Source: Archaeoglobus veneficus SNP6
GTDB taxonomy: Archaea; Halobacteriota; Archaeoglobi; Archaeoglobales; Archaeoglobaceae
NCBI RefSeq assembly: GCF_000194625.1
Contig: NC_015320.1
Coordinates: forward strand, 496,001-560,000
Length of the DNA: 64,000 nt
Direction of reading: 5' to 3'
Position 1 is the first letter of the stretch, and every line of letters starts with the position of its first letter. Positions 45,054 through 53,858 of the stretch are shown here, piece after piece. The translations under genes were made by a program, and so were the position numbers. A model generated the notes under the pieces. The model did no database searches and had not been told where the DNA came from. It saw only the letters and a program-made list of their open reading frames with translations.

Positions 45054-46346
45054 ATGCATGTAGCCGTAGTTGGTGGTGGCGCAGCAGGCATGACCGCTGC
45101 GTCGAGAATCAGAGCCATAAAACCGGAGTGGAAGGTGTCTGTATTTGAAGCATCGAGCTTTGTTAGCCACGCTCCCTGTGGAATCCCATATGCAGTAGCG
45201 GGAATTACTGATGTTGATGGCCTCATGTACTACCCACCAGAGTTTTTCGTTAAGGAAAGGGGAATTGACCTTCACACTAACGCAAAGGTTGTTGAAGCAG
45301 GCTACGGCTATTTGCTGGTTGAAGAAGGCGGAAAAGAGAAAAAGTACTGGTGGGACGTTCTAATTCTTGCAACTGGAGCTTCGCCCGTGATACCTCGCAT
45401 AGATGGTGTAGGGCTTGAAAATATATTCACCGTTGACTTACCGCCAGATGCAGAGCGAATAATCCGGGCCAGAGGAGAAAACGTTGTTATCGTTGGTTCG
45501 GGTTACATTGGCCTTGAGATGGCGGAAGCACTCTCTAACAAAAAAGTGACCGTAATCGAGACGCTCGAGCACCCTCTCCCCAATTTTGATGCAGATATTG
45601 CGTCTGTTGTTACAAAAGAGGTGAAGAAAAAAGTAAATCTGAGGTTGAATGAAAGAGTTGTGGCCTTTGAGGGTAAGGACAGGGTTGAGAGGGTTATTAC
45701 GGATAAGGGGGAGTACAAAGCCGACTTTGTTATTCTGGCCGTGGGGGCAGAGCCGAATGTAGAGCTGGCGAAGCAGATAGGCGTCAGACTGGGTGAAACC
45801 GGGGCGATAGAAGTCGACGAGCACATGAGAACGAACATTGATGAGGTTTTTGCAGCAGGTGACTGTGTGGAGACGACTAACCTCGTGACCGGAAAGAAGG
45901 ACTGGATTCCCCTCGCACCCGTGGCGAACAAAATGGGATACGTAGCAGGAGTGAACGCGTGTGGCGGAAGTCTGGAATTTCCAGGAGCGATAGGAGCACA
46001 GATAACGAGGTTCCACGATTTGGAAATAGGTAAGGCGGGTTTGAGCGAGACGGAGGCGAAAAAAGAAGGACTTGATGTACAGTCTGTGATGATAAAGACC
46101 CGGGCAGAGGCGCACTACTGCGGAAGCGGTGAGATATGGCTCAAAATGGTGGTTGACGAAAACAAACGGCTACTGGGAGTTCAGGCCGTTGGAAAAAGCG
46201 TTTTTCCAAGGATTAACGCTGCAGCCATCGCAATTCAAAACGGACTGACTACTAAAGACGTCTTTTTCTCAGACCTACCTTACGCACCACCTTTCTCACC
46301 TGTGTGGGACCCGTTGATTGTTGCGGCGAGAAAGCTCAGGTTTTAG
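45054..46346 (+). CDS. CoA-disulfide reductase/NADH oxidase-like flavoprotein
   Basis: 430 residues. FAD motif VVGGGAAGMTAASRI (5-19), the single redox Cys42 in SHAPCGIPYAV, NAD motif VVIVGSGYIGLEMAEAL and the second FAD contact EVFAAGDCVETTN. A single active-site Cys and the SxxPCGxPY form are typical of CoA-disulfide reductases and NADH oxidases/polysulfide reductases of hyperthermophiles. It may lower disulfides, sulfur or O2; sequence cannot distinguish. Monocistronic. Confidence 0.9.
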   Translation: MHVAVVGGGAAGMTAASRIRAIKPEWKVSVFEASSFVSHAPCGIPYAVAGITDVDGLMYYPPEFFVKERGIDLHTNAKVVEAGYGYLLVEEGGKEKKYWWDVLILATGASPVIPRIDGVGLENIFTVDLPPDAERIIRARGENVVIVGSGYIGLEMAEALSNKKVTVIETLEHPLPNFDADIASVVTKEVKKKVNLRLNERVVAFEGKDRVERVITDKGEYKADFVILAVGAEPNVELAKQIGVRLGETGAIEVDEHMRTNIDEVFAAGDCVETTNLVTGKKDWIPLAPVANKMGYVAGVNACGGSLEFPGAIGAQITRFHDLEIGKAGLSETEAKKEGLDVQSVMIKTRAEAHYCGSGEIWLKMVVDENKRLLGVQAVGKSVFPRINAAAIAIQNGLTTKDVFFSDLPYAPPFSPVWDPLIVAARKLRF

Positions 46347-46391
46347 TGAGCAAAGCTCAAAGCTTTTATTGAGCTAAGTTCCCCGTCTGTC

Positions 46392-47000
46392 ATGGAAAGC
46401 CTTGAAGACATCGAGGCAGAAATACGGAGCTGCAAAAAGTGTAATCTGTGGAAAACAAAGACTAACTACGTCCCGGGAGAGGGAAATCCAAAAGCAGAGG
46501 TCGTTTTTGTTGGTGAAGCTCCTGGCAGGGAGGAGGACAGGCAGGGCAGACCTTTCGTTGGCAACGCCGGTAAGATCCTTACAGAAATGATTGAAAAACT
46601 CGGACTCAGGAGAGAAGATGTCTTCATCGGTAACATACTGAAGTGCAGACCGCCGAATAACAGGGATCCTCTGCCCGAGGAGATTGAAGCGTGCAGCCCG
46701 TACCTGATAAGACAGCTCGATGTTATAAAGCCTTCAATAATTGTGTGCCTTGGCAGACACTCAGCATCATTCCTTTTCAACTTCTTCGGCATCGAGTTCA
46801 GAGGAATTTCGAAGGAGAGGGGGAGAGTTAAGGAGGTTGAGCGGTGGGGGAAGAAGGTAAGGCTGATAGCAATATACCATCCGGCGGCAATCCTCTACCG
46901 GCCTCAGCTCAGGGAGATGTTTGAGGAGGATTTCGCGGTCATAGCAGGGCTGCTCAGGGAGAAAAAGAGAAGTCCAACTCTGCTGGACTTCTTTGACTGA
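46392..47000 (+). CDS. Uracil-DNA glycosylase, family 4 (iron-sulfur)
   Basis: 202 residues. Cluster ligands are C14 and C17 (SCKKCNLW), C85 and C101. Active-site motif VGEAPGREEDRQGRPFVGNAG and the late YHPAAILYRPQLR carry the catalytic and uracil-binding residues. It removes uracil formed by cytosine deamination, frequent at high temperature. The C-terminus RSPTLLDFFD resembles a PIP box for PCNA. It converges on the next gene. Confidence 0.93.
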   Translation: MESLEDIEAEIRSCKKCNLWKTKTNYVPGEGNPKAEVVFVGEAPGREEDRQGRPFVGNAGKILTEMIEKLGLRREDVFIGNILKCRPPNNRDPLPEEIEACSPYLIRQLDVIKPSIIVCLGRHSASFLFNFFGIEFRGISKERGRVKEVERWGKKVRLIAIYHPAAILYRPQLREMFEEDFAVIAGLLREKKRSPTLLDFFD

Positions 47001-47008
47001 TGTTCTGA

Positions 47009-47626
47009 TTAACCAAAAACTTCGGCACTTCCGAGCATATCCGAAAGTAGATTAAGCACGAAGCGGTCGTTATCTCCGAGTTTGAAGGCTCTGTCGGACA
47101 GAATGTCTGCGGAAAATACGACGAGATTTCCTTTCCTTTGACCGAGGATGACGTCTTTCCCCGTTCTAACAGCAAGGTCTCCAAGCATCGCCTTACATCC
47201 CTCGCTACCGTTAAGCACGACCTCCCAGCCGGAGTAGAGGTGGTATGGTTTTATCGCTGCGATGTATTCAACTCCTGCAAAGTATGTGTGCTTTCCTCTC
47301 ATTGAAGCTGCTGAAAGGAGAACTTCATCACCGTCAACCCACAGGATTTCTTCCAGGCGTATGCCATGCATGTTCAGCCAGTGCTCCCTTCTTTTTGACT
47401 TTTCGAGGAGTGTGAACGCATCGGGCTGGCATATAATGGGTTTGTACTTCACGAGTCTCGAAACGAGGGGTATTTCAGATTCGAGCGGTTCCTGAAGGAG
47501 AAAAACAACATCTGCTTCAAACTCAAGCTTTTTGCTGATATTACATACTTCGACGGTAAAATCGTGAGCAAGCAAAAGCTCCTCCAATTCTCTGAATCCA
47601 TCGCCGATGATGGCACAGTTAAGCAT
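47009..47626 (-). CDS. Protein of unknown function, possible glutaminase-like fold
   Basis: 205 residues from ATG 47626; two further codons upstream are possible. Alternating strands (CAIIGDGFRELEELLLAHDF, ADVVFLLQ, GNLVVFSADILSDRAF) resemble the class-I amidotransferase or DUF4350-type flavodoxin-like fold, but no catalytic Cys-His pair can be assigned. No membrane segment or signal is visible. It stands downstream of the CARF-like regulator on the same strand, 30 nt apart. I do not recognise the family. Confidence 0.55.
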   Translation of the reverse strand: MLNCAIIGDGFRELEELLLAHDFTVEVCNISKKLEFEADVVFLLQEPLESEIPLVSRLVKYKPIICQPDAFTLLEKSKRREHWLNMHGIRLEEILWVDGDEVLLSAASMRGKHTYFAGVEYIAAIKPYHLYSGWEVVLNGSEGCKAMLGDLAVRTGKDVILGQRKGNLVVFSADILSDRAFKLGDNDRFVLNLLSDMLGSAEVFG

Positions 47627-47655
47627 ACACAAAAATTAAAAAAGAGGTATAAAAA

Positions 47656-48357
47656 TTAAGCGGCCATCAGGGCGTAGGCCTTACCAAGCTCAGTCAGCTT
47701 TATCTTGACGTTCTTGCCCTCTCTGCGCATCTCAACAAGTCCGTCCTCTTCAAGTCCCTTGAGGTGATAGCTCATTCTTGCTCTCTGGGCCATGTACTTC
47801 TTCTGGTCTTCGGTCTTGCCCTCGAGGAGTTCGATGAGCTTGTTGATGGACTCTACCTCTCCACCCTGCTCCTGAATTGTCTTCACTATCACTATCTTGT
47901 CGTCGCTAATCCTCTTGAGCGGTGGAATCGGTATCTCTACGATCTTTTCGATGCCGACTTCCTTGCCACCCTCATATTTCGGCATTGCTATGTACAGCCT
48001 GCTTCCCGAAAGCTGGGCAGCTATATAGCACGCGATGCAGAGCGTCCTCGGCGCATCGCTTGCGTTGATGAGTATCTCGTTACCCTCGTCCAGCTCCGTC
48101 TTTATTACCTTCAACATGTCGAGCGCTGCAGAGTAGACGTCGAGTTTATCAACGTAAATCTTCTCTACCTCTACGAGTACATTCAGCGTCTTCTCGATCT
48201 CTTCTGCAGCTTTGTGAACGTCTTCTTCACCGCTAAGTCCCTTGTCATTTCCCAGAACCAGATATACCTTTTGAATCGGGTAACCGCTTCTTCTTATGCT
48301 TTCGAGCAACCTCTCTTTGTTTAAACCAACCGGCATTATGTGTACTACTTTGCTCAT
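47656..48357 (-). CDS. CARF-like/winged-helix transcription regulator (DUF6293-like)
   Basis: 233 residues from ATG 48357; seven upstream codons in frame are not family-like. The N-terminal Rossmann-like domain has VVHIMPVGLNKERLLESIRR and the loop ILINASDAPRTLCIACYIAA, placed like the ligand-binding N-x-T/S-G-G loop of CARF proteins. The C-terminal domain is a winged helix (RARMSYHLKGLEEDGLVEMR followed by EGKNVKIKLTELG). It is probably a ligand-responsive regulator. No CRISPR array or cas gene occurs in the window. Confidence 0.75.
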   Translation of the reverse strand: MSKVVHIMPVGLNKERLLESIRRSGYPIQKVYLVLGNDKGLSGEEDVHKAAEEIEKTLNVLVEVEKIYVDKLDVYSAALDMLKVIKTELDEGNEILINASDAPRTLCIACYIAAQLSGSRLYIAMPKYEGGKEVGIEKIVEIPIPPLKRISDDKIVIVKTIQEQGGEVESINKLIELLEGKTEDQKKYMAQRARMSYHLKGLEEDGLVEMRREGKNVKIKLTELGKAYALMAA

Positions 48358-48597
48358 AGTAATGCTTTGCAATATCAACTAAATAAACTTTTCTATGTTT
48401 CTAAAAATCAGAAAGACATGAAGGTAGAGAATATTAATCCGATAAAGTAACCCATCAGATTCTTCCTGTTGATGATGTTCACATGTGTATTCATATGCAG
48501 ATTTGATCCTCGTTAAAATTACAGTATATTAAGTTTTCCATTTTGTGGTAGGTTATTCAATTTTGTGGAACATCTGACAACCAATCATTACGTCAAT
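48358..48597. other. AT-rich intergenic region, nothing recognised
   Basis: About 240 bp between the CARF-like regulator start and the end of the YkgJ-like gene. It contains a partial direct repeat attttgtgg (near 48540 and 48573). No RNA gene or clear terminator was found. Confidence 0.4.
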
Positions 48598-49002
48598 TTA
48601 ACTATTTTTTATCTCGATTGCGTATTTTATCCATTGCAATAAACTATTTGGGTCCCCTTTATTAATTCCTCTGCATTCAGCATCGATGTATATAAAGAAT
48701 CCGTCGAAGTACGCGTCCTCTTCCCCCTCTTTCCTCACGTAAAATGGGTAGCTCCTGCACGCCTTAGGTCTCTCTGCGTAAATCGTGCATCCCCTGTTTT
48801 TTCTCCAGAAGACACATTTTCCCTTCTTTTTTCTGAGGTAGAGGCCGATTTTAGCCTTTTTGAAAACGTTTCCATACTTTTTTAGCCTCTCCTCTTCTTC
48901 AAACGTTACGGGGATGTCGTAGCTTGAGCAGCATTTCCCGCAATGCACACACGCCCAGCTCTCTATCTTCTTCCAGGGGATCAGATTCAGCGGAGAGAGG
49001 TA
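48598..49002 (-). CDS. YkgJ-family zinc/iron-chelating cysteine-cluster protein
   Basis: 134 residues from ATG 49002; the frame is open 16 codons further upstream. The CX2CX2CC motif lies at C19, C22, C25 and C26 (WACVHCGKCCSS), and further Cys residues occur in GKCVFWR, GCTIYAERPKACRSYPF. This is the UPF0153/YkgJ family, thought to bind Zn or an iron-sulfur cluster; biochemical function is unknown. It diverges from argC, whose start is 62 nt away. Confidence 0.87.
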   Translation of the reverse strand, partial: YLSPLNLIPWKKIESWACVHCGKCCSSYDIPVTFEEEERLKKYGNVFKKAKIGLYLRKKKGKCVFWRKNRGCTIYAERPKACRSYPFYVRKEGEEDAYFDGFFIYIDAECRGINKGDPNSLLQWIKYAIEIKNS

Positions 49003-49063
49003 CATAAAGAAATGGCGTTGACTAAACAGAAAGCTTTTTACCAAGGGCATTGAGGTGGCCTGT

Positions 49064-50065
49064 ATGGTGAAGGTGGGAATAGTTGGTGGGAGCGGTTATA
49101 CGGGCTCCGAACTCCTCAGGCTACTCTACAAGCATCCCAAAGCCGAAGTGGTGGCAGTAACGTCGAGGAAGTGGGAAGGGAAGCCCGTGTGGGAGTGTCA
49201 TCCATTTCTTAAGGGTTTCTGCGATCTCACGTTCGTCTCTCCGGAAATTAAGAACTTTGACGGCTGTGATATCGTTTTCACGGCAGTTCCACATGGTGAA
49301 GCGATGAAGTACGTTCCGCAACTGCTCGATGTTGGGATAAAGGTCGTTGACCTCTCTGCAGATTACAGGCTTCAAAAGGATGTTTACGAAAAAGCCTACG
49401 GGCTCGAGCACGAGGCTTACAGAGAGGCTGTTTACGGCCTGCCAGAGCTGCACAGGGATGAGGTTGCGAAAGCAGACCTCGTTGCAAATCCAGGCTGCTA
49501 TCCGACGGGATGCATTCTCGCTGCCGCACCGCTCGCGAAGGCTGGGCTAATCGAAAGGGTTGTTTTTGACTCAAAGAGCGGAATCACTGGAGCAGGCATA
49601 AAGCCTACGGAATTCACACACTACCCTAACCTGCATGAGGCAATCGTGCCGTACAAGGTTACGAACCACAGGCACTACTACGAGATGGTTCAGGAAATCG
49701 GGGAGTTACAGGATGGAGTTAAAGTCTCGTTCACACCACAGGTTTTTCCGGGGTCGAGGGGGATTCTGACGAATGCTCATATCTTCCTGAAGGAGAACGT
49801 GAGTTTGGAGGAGGTTAGAAGAATATACGAAGAGTTCTACAAAGACTGCTACTTCGTCAGGATGCAGAATATGGTGAGGCTGAGCTGGGTGAGGGGCAGC
49901 AACTTCTGCGACATCGCAGTATTCGCTGGAGAAGATAGGGTTGTTGTGTCATCTGCCATAGACAACCTCGTTAAGGGAGCGAGCGGACAGGCGATTCAGA
50001 ACATGAACATAATGCTCGGATTTGACGAGAAGGAGGGTCTGGATTTCCCGCCACTCTTTCCGTGA
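49064..50065 (+). CDS. argC: N-acetyl-gamma-glutamyl-phosphate reductase
   Basis: 333 residues from ATG 49064, chosen because GAGGTG at 49051-49056 sits 7 nt upstream; a GTG at 49055 is less likely. NADP-binding VGIVGGSGYTGSELLRLL is at 4-21, the catalytic Cys145 is in ANPGCYPTG, and the later HRHYYEM carries the active-site His. It forms N-acetylglutamate semialdehyde in arginine synthesis; in some archaea the LysW-dependent version works on lysine too. A T-rich terminator follows. Confidence 0.93.
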   Translation: MVKVGIVGGSGYTGSELLRLLYKHPKAEVVAVTSRKWEGKPVWECHPFLKGFCDLTFVSPEIKNFDGCDIVFTAVPHGEAMKYVPQLLDVGIKVVDLSADYRLQKDVYEKAYGLEHEAYREAVYGLPELHRDEVAKADLVANPGCYPTGCILAAAPLAKAGLIERVVFDSKSGITGAGIKPTEFTHYPNLHEAIVPYKVTNHRHYYEMVQEIGELQDGVKVSFTPQVFPGSRGILTNAHIFLKENVSLEEVRRIYEEFYKDCYFVRMQNMVRLSWVRGSNFCDIAVFAGEDRVVVSSAIDNLVKGASGQAIQNMNIMLGFDEKEGLDFPPLFP

Positions 50066-50096
50066 TTTTTTTGATTTTTTTGGTTTTGGACTTTTT
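50066..50096 (+). terminator. T-rich terminator after argC
   Basis: Three runs of T (five to eight long) in 31 bp follow the argC stop directly, the usual archaeal intrinsic termination signal. No hairpin is present. Confidence 0.6.
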
Positions 50097-50133
50097 AAAA
50101 TTAAAATAGTAAATTAATGACTAAATATAATTT

Positions 50134-50730
50134 TTATTTCATAGCTTCTTTAAGCCTCTCTTCGATGAAATTCCAGTTAACGACGTTCCACCAGTTTTTA
50201 ACGAATGAAGCTCTGTCATTCTTGTACTGTAAATAGTAGGCGTGTTCCCAGACATCTATGCACGCAAGAATGTGCAGGCCGGGGGCGAGATTTACGTTGT
50301 GCTTCTCAATTTGCTGTATGATCAGCCTTCCCGTTAGCGGGCAGTACATCAAAGCTGCCCAGCCAGAACCTTCAACGCTGTTTGCTGCCTTGCTGAACTC
50401 ATCCTTGAACCTTTCAACGCTACCGAATTCTTCTTTTATTTTCTCAGCGAGTACACCTGAAGGCTCGCCTTTTTCGGGCGTCATGCAGTTCCAAAATATT
50501 GTGTGGAGGATGTGTCCACCAACGTGGAAGCTGAGTTCTTTAAGAACTGCCTTAATGTCCACTTCTATTTCGCCTTTTCTCGCTTTTTCGAGCTTTTCGA
50601 GGGCTGCGTTTGCCCCCTTCACATACGCACTGTGGTGCTTGTCGTGGTGCAGTTTCAAAATCTCCTCGCTTATGTATGGTTCGAGTGCGTTGTACTCATA
50701 AGGCAATTCGGGCAAAACGTATCTGGACAT
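50134..50730 (-). CDS. sod: Superoxide dismutase (Fe/Mn)
   Basis: 198 residues. N-terminal [20 protein letters not shown], then [17 protein letters not shown] with metal ligand His28, [13 protein letters not shown] with the second His, and [14 protein letters not shown] with the DX3H pair. It dismutates superoxide. A classical SOD is unusual for strict anaerobes of this group, which commonly use superoxide reductase. It neighbours the metal-efflux set and lies 6 kb from the bd-type oxidase. Confidence 0.95.
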   Translation of the reverse strand: MSRYVLPELPYEYNALEPYISEEILKLHHDKHHSAYVKGANAALEKLEKARKGEIEVDIKAVLKELSFHVGGHILHTIFWNCMTPEKGEPSGVLAEKIKEEFGSVERFKDEFSKAANSVEGSGWAALMYCPLTGRLIIQQIEKHNVNLAPGLHILACIDVWEHAYYLQYKNDRASFVKNWWNVVNWNFIEERLKEAMK

Positions 50731-50823
50731 ATTATCACCTAAGTCACATTATTTTTTAAAGTATTTAAGTTTTGAGTATCTCTCGGGAATTTGAAGAAGA
50801 ATTGATAGATACAAAAATGAGAA

Positions 50824-50988
50824 TTAGTGCATGCCCACTGGCCCCTCTTTAAGGTACTTCTCGGGATTTTTCTCGAACATGTACTTGCAACCCGGGGCGC
50901 AGAAATAGTACGTTTTGCCCTTATACTCTGTCTTGAATTTTGCAGTTTTTTCATCCACTTCCATTCCGCATACGGGATCTATTGCCAG
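50824..50988 (-). CDS. YHS-domain protein, start codon unclear
   Basis: About 54 residues. The YHS pattern is clear: AIDPVCGMEVDEKTAKF, then YKGKTYYFCAPGCKYMFEKN. YHS modules bind metals through these Cys residues and often accompany P1B ATPases, as here: it lies 43 nt downstream of the ATPase stop on the same strand. No ATG, GTG or TTG is in frame between the upstream TGA and the motif; I give the CTG at 50988, preceded by GGGGGTGAG. An internal ATG (50964) would remove the first Cys. Confidence 0.7.
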   Translation of the reverse strand: MAIDPVCGMEVDEKTAKFKTEYKGKTYYFCAPGCKYMFEKNPEKYLKEGPVGMH

Positions 50989-51033
50989 AATCTCACCCCC
51001 ATCATAAATTGTTCAACACAATTTTAACGATTG

Positions 51034-52890
51034 CTATCTGAGTATCCTCATGGCATTGAAAACAGCAATTAAAGAGACTCCTACATCCGCAAAGACAGCT
51101 TCCCACATGGTGGCCATGCCGAAAGACCCCAAAATTATGAATAGTCCCTTCACGCTCAGGGCGAAGGCTATGTTTTGCCAGACGATGCGCTGAGTTTTTC
51201 TCGATAGTTTGATGACTTTAGCAACCTTGGACGGCATGTCGTCCATGATCGCAACGTCAGCAACCTCTATTGCTGCGTCGCTTCCAAGTCCACTCATTGC
51301 TACGCCCACGTCTGCTCTGGCAATAGCAGGAGCATCGTTTATGCCGTCTCCAGCAAAAACAACTGTATTTTCACTTTCGAGTTTTTCTACAATCTTCACC
51401 TTACCTTCTGGCAGAAGTTCAGCGTAGAACTCATCCAGTCCCAGCTTTCTGGCAACTATTTCAGCCACTCCTCTGCTGTCGCCAGTGAGCATAACCACTC
51501 TGCATCCCAACATCTTTAACTCTTCAACAGCTTTTGCAGCGTCATCCTTTATCTCGTCGGATATGATTATGTAACCGGCATACACGCCATTGACAGCGAC
51601 ATGTACGACTGTTCCTTCAACCCTGCACGTGTCGTGCTCTATTTCTTCAGCGTGCATAAGGGCATCGTTACCGGCTATTATGGTGTCTCCGTTTACCTTC
51701 ACCTTTACACCCATTCCGGCGATCTCCTCATAGCTTTCAACAGAACCGCTAACTTTGCAGGCTTCGAGTATCGACTTCGCTATCGGATGGTTTGAGTGCA
51801 TTTCCGCCAGAGCCGCAAACTTCAGCACATCGTCTTCGTTAAATCCGTTCTTTGCAATCACACCTACAACCTTAAAACTTCCTTTCGTCAGTGTTCCGGT
51901 TTTGTCGAAGGCAACAACGCCAGCTTTGCTTAACGCATCTATGAAGTTCGCCCCTTTAACCAGTATACCTTCCTTAGCGGCTTTGCCGATGCCAGCAAAG
52001 TAGCTCAGAGGTATCGAGAGAACCAGGGCACATGGGCACGAGATAACCAGTAAAACCAGTGCTCTGTAAATCCACGGCGAAAAAGGCTCAGCTAACAGCA
52101 CTGGAGGGATTACTGCCATACTTACTGCTAACAGTATAACTGCCGGCGTGTAGTACCGAGCAAATCTCGTTATGGACTTCTCAGCCTTTGCCTTTCTGAC
52201 ACCTGCCTTCTCAACCAGCTCGAGTATCCTGGAAACCGTAGATTCGCTGAATGGCTTTGTTACTCTGACTGTTAGCAATCCACTGACGTTTACCATGCCC
52301 GACAGAACTTCGTCTCCAGCGCCAACCTTTCTCGGCCTGGATTCTCCGGTGAGGGCTGAAGTGTCAACGATTGATGAACCTTCGATAACAACTCCATCCA
52401 GCGGGATTCTCTCTCCGGGCTTAACGATGATCAGATCTCCCACTTTCACCTGTTCAGGTTTTACCCTCTCAATCCTTTCATCAATCTTGAGATTTGCGAA
52501 GGGTGGCCTTATCTCAAGTAGAGATTTTATAGAGCGTCTTGAACGATCTACGGCTAAATCCTGAAAAAACTCACCGATCCTGAAGAATAACATGACTCCA
52601 ACAGCTTCCGGCATTTCGTGTATTGCAATTGCTCCAGCAGTTGCAATGGTCATCAGGGAGTACTCGTCGAATATCACGCCAGTCCTTACGTTTTTTACAG
52701 CATTCCATATCACTTTCCAGCCTGCTACGAGGTAGGCTGTAATGAATACTCCGTATTCAAATACGGGAATTTCGTGTAACGATTCTCTAAAAATCATCCC
52801 TACAATGAACAAAATGGAAGAAACGGCAATTGGGATTAGCTCTTTTACCACATTTTCCTTATCCTCTCCATGCTCGTGCATAAATACCAC
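51034..52890 (-). CDS. Zn/Cd/Pb-type P1B ATPase
   Basis: 618 residues. Phosphorylation motif DKTGT at 329-333, TGES at 181-184, the metal-transport CPC at 285-287 (SCPCALVLS), and GDGINDAPA. The last helices carry NIAFALSVK and ADVG, the residues typical of Zn/Cd/Pb exporters (P1B-2). There is no N-terminal HMA domain; a short His-containing leader (MHEHGED) is present instead. It exports toxic divalent metals. It follows the ArsR/SmtB regulator by 3 nt in one operon. Confidence 0.93.
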   Translation of the reverse strand: MVFMHEHGEDKENVVKELIPIAVSSILFIVGMIFRESLHEIPVFEYGVFITAYLVAGWKVIWNAVKNVRTGVIFDEYSLMTIATAGAIAIHEMPEAVGVMLFFRIGEFFQDLAVDRSRRSIKSLLEIRPPFANLKIDERIERVKPEQVKVGDLIIVKPGERIPLDGVVIEGSSIVDTSALTGESRPRKVGAGDEVLSGMVNVSGLLTVRVTKPFSESTVSRILELVEKAGVRKAKAEKSITRFARYYTPAVILLAVSMAVIPPVLLAEPFSPWIYRALVLLVISCPCALVLSIPLSYFAGIGKAAKEGILVKGANFIDALSKAGVVAFDKTGTLTKGSFKVVGVIAKNGFNEDDVLKFAALAEMHSNHPIAKSILEACKVSGSVESYEEIAGMGVKVKVNGDTIIAGNDALMHAEEIEHDTCRVEGTVVHVAVNGVYAGYIIISDEIKDDAAKAVEELKMLGCRVVMLTGDSRGVAEIVARKLGLDEFYAELLPEGKVKIVEKLESENTVVFAGDGINDAPAIARADVGVAMSGLGSDAAIEVADVAIMDDMPSKVAKVIKLSRKTQRIVWQNIAFALSVKGLFIILGSFGMATMWEAVFADVGVSLIAVFNAMRILR

Positions 52891-52893
52891 TTT

Positions 52894-53255
52894 TCATTTC
52901 TTTTCAGTCACATGCACAAGGGCTGTTTCCAGAATTGCTGCTACGTGCTCATCATCAAGGCTATAATAAACGTTCTTACCCTCACGTCGATATTTTACGA
53001 GCTTTTTATCGCGCAAAATCCTGAGTTGATGAGAAACGGCAGAAACAGATAAGCCTGATATGGCTGAAATATCACATGGGCGTAATTCACGTTGTCGTAG
53101 TGCGAGAAGAATCTTTATACGCGAAAAATCGCTGAAAGCTTCGAGAAATTCAGATAGTTCAGCTATTCTTTCATCTGGTGGTAACTTTGACATCACTTCG
53201 TTGATTATCTTGTTTGCTTTTACCTGGCAGGTTGGCAAATCCTCTAACTTTTCCA
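52894..53255 (-). CDS. ArsR/SmtB-family metal-sensing repressor
   Basis: 120 residues from ATG 53255; a TTG in frame at 53274 would place coding sequence over the operator and is rejected. Winged helix with recognition region SVSAVSHQLRILRDKKLV. The C-terminal metal site DXHX10HX2E (D102, H104, H115, E118) is the alpha-5 Zn/Cd sensor of SmtB/CzrA; Cys10 and Cys61 might add a thiol site. It should repress the operon with the ATPase until metal binds. A palindromic operator lies 4 nt upstream of the start. Confidence 0.92.
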
Positions 53256-53258
53256 TAT

Positions 53259-53274
53259 TTGAACAATTGTTCAA
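53259..53274 (-). promoter_or_regulatory. SmtB/ArsR-type operator
   Basis: Perfect 16-bp palindrome ttgaacaattgttcaa directly upstream of the repressor ATG. It contains TGAA-N6-TTCA, the core of SmtB/CzrA/CadC-type operators. Position near the transcription start fits repression by blocking polymerase. Confidence 0.85.
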
Positions 53275-53502
53275 TTGTTTTATAACTTTTACTGGTGAAG
53301 GTCAAATTGAGAATTCATCGAAAAAATTCTCCAGTAAGATTTACACTAACGTCTTCAGCACCGGCATCTCTTACAACCACGGTACAGGTCATTCCAGGCA
53401 TTCTGAACTTTTCTCGAGCGACCCGGACGTCACATTCTGTTTTTCACCCGCAGTTTCGATGCTATTCCACTTCACTCGTCTTTCCACCTGCCTCTCCAAC
53501 CG

Positions 53503-53751
53503 CTACTGAATTCTGAACATAAATGCATAGTCTTCGTTTATCTTAATCTTTAAATTTCCACCTCTATTCTTAGCGTAAATTTCCCAGCTATTTTCACCGC
53601 AGCATTCAACGTCTGGATTTCTCACTCCTCTTTTATAATCGCACCAGGAGAGTAGCATCGCCTCTCCAAAGTTTGATGCTATCGAATTTGCCAGACTTGT
53701 CGCTTTTTCGAAATCAATTTCATAGTCTTTTATCTTAACTTCTACCTCCAT
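53503..53751 (-). CDS. Small protein, DUF5619-like
   Basis: 82 residues. SLANSIASNFGEAMLLSWCD, NPDVECCGENSWEIYAKNRG and LKIKINEDYAFMFRI form a compact alpha/beta protein of the DUF5619 type by resemblance. A double Cys (CC, about residues 51-52) stands before the conserved W-x-IYAKNRGG block. Function unknown. It lies between the metal-resistance operon and the half-ferritin gene. Confidence 0.65.
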   Translation of the reverse strand: MEVEVKIKDYEIDFEKATSLANSIASNFGEAMLLSWCDYKRGVRNPDVECCGENSWEIYAKNRGGNLKIKINEDYAFMFRIQ

Positions 53752-53858
53752 ACTTCTACCTGGCTTTAATCTTTTATTAATTTTGGGTTAAATGGTCTAA
53801 TTGACTTACAGAAATCATAAACACCAGAAGAAATGGAGGTATTCATGCAGTATAAGGA

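Noticed and set aside
48358-48597. Possible C/D-box small RNA suggested by tgatgatg near 48470
   Set aside because: No matching D box (CTGA) at suitable distance was found.
53331-53412. Short frame on - reading MPGMTCTVVVRDAGAEDVSV
   Set aside because: Too short and without a ribosome site or known family; possibly a decayed gene, but not enough to call.
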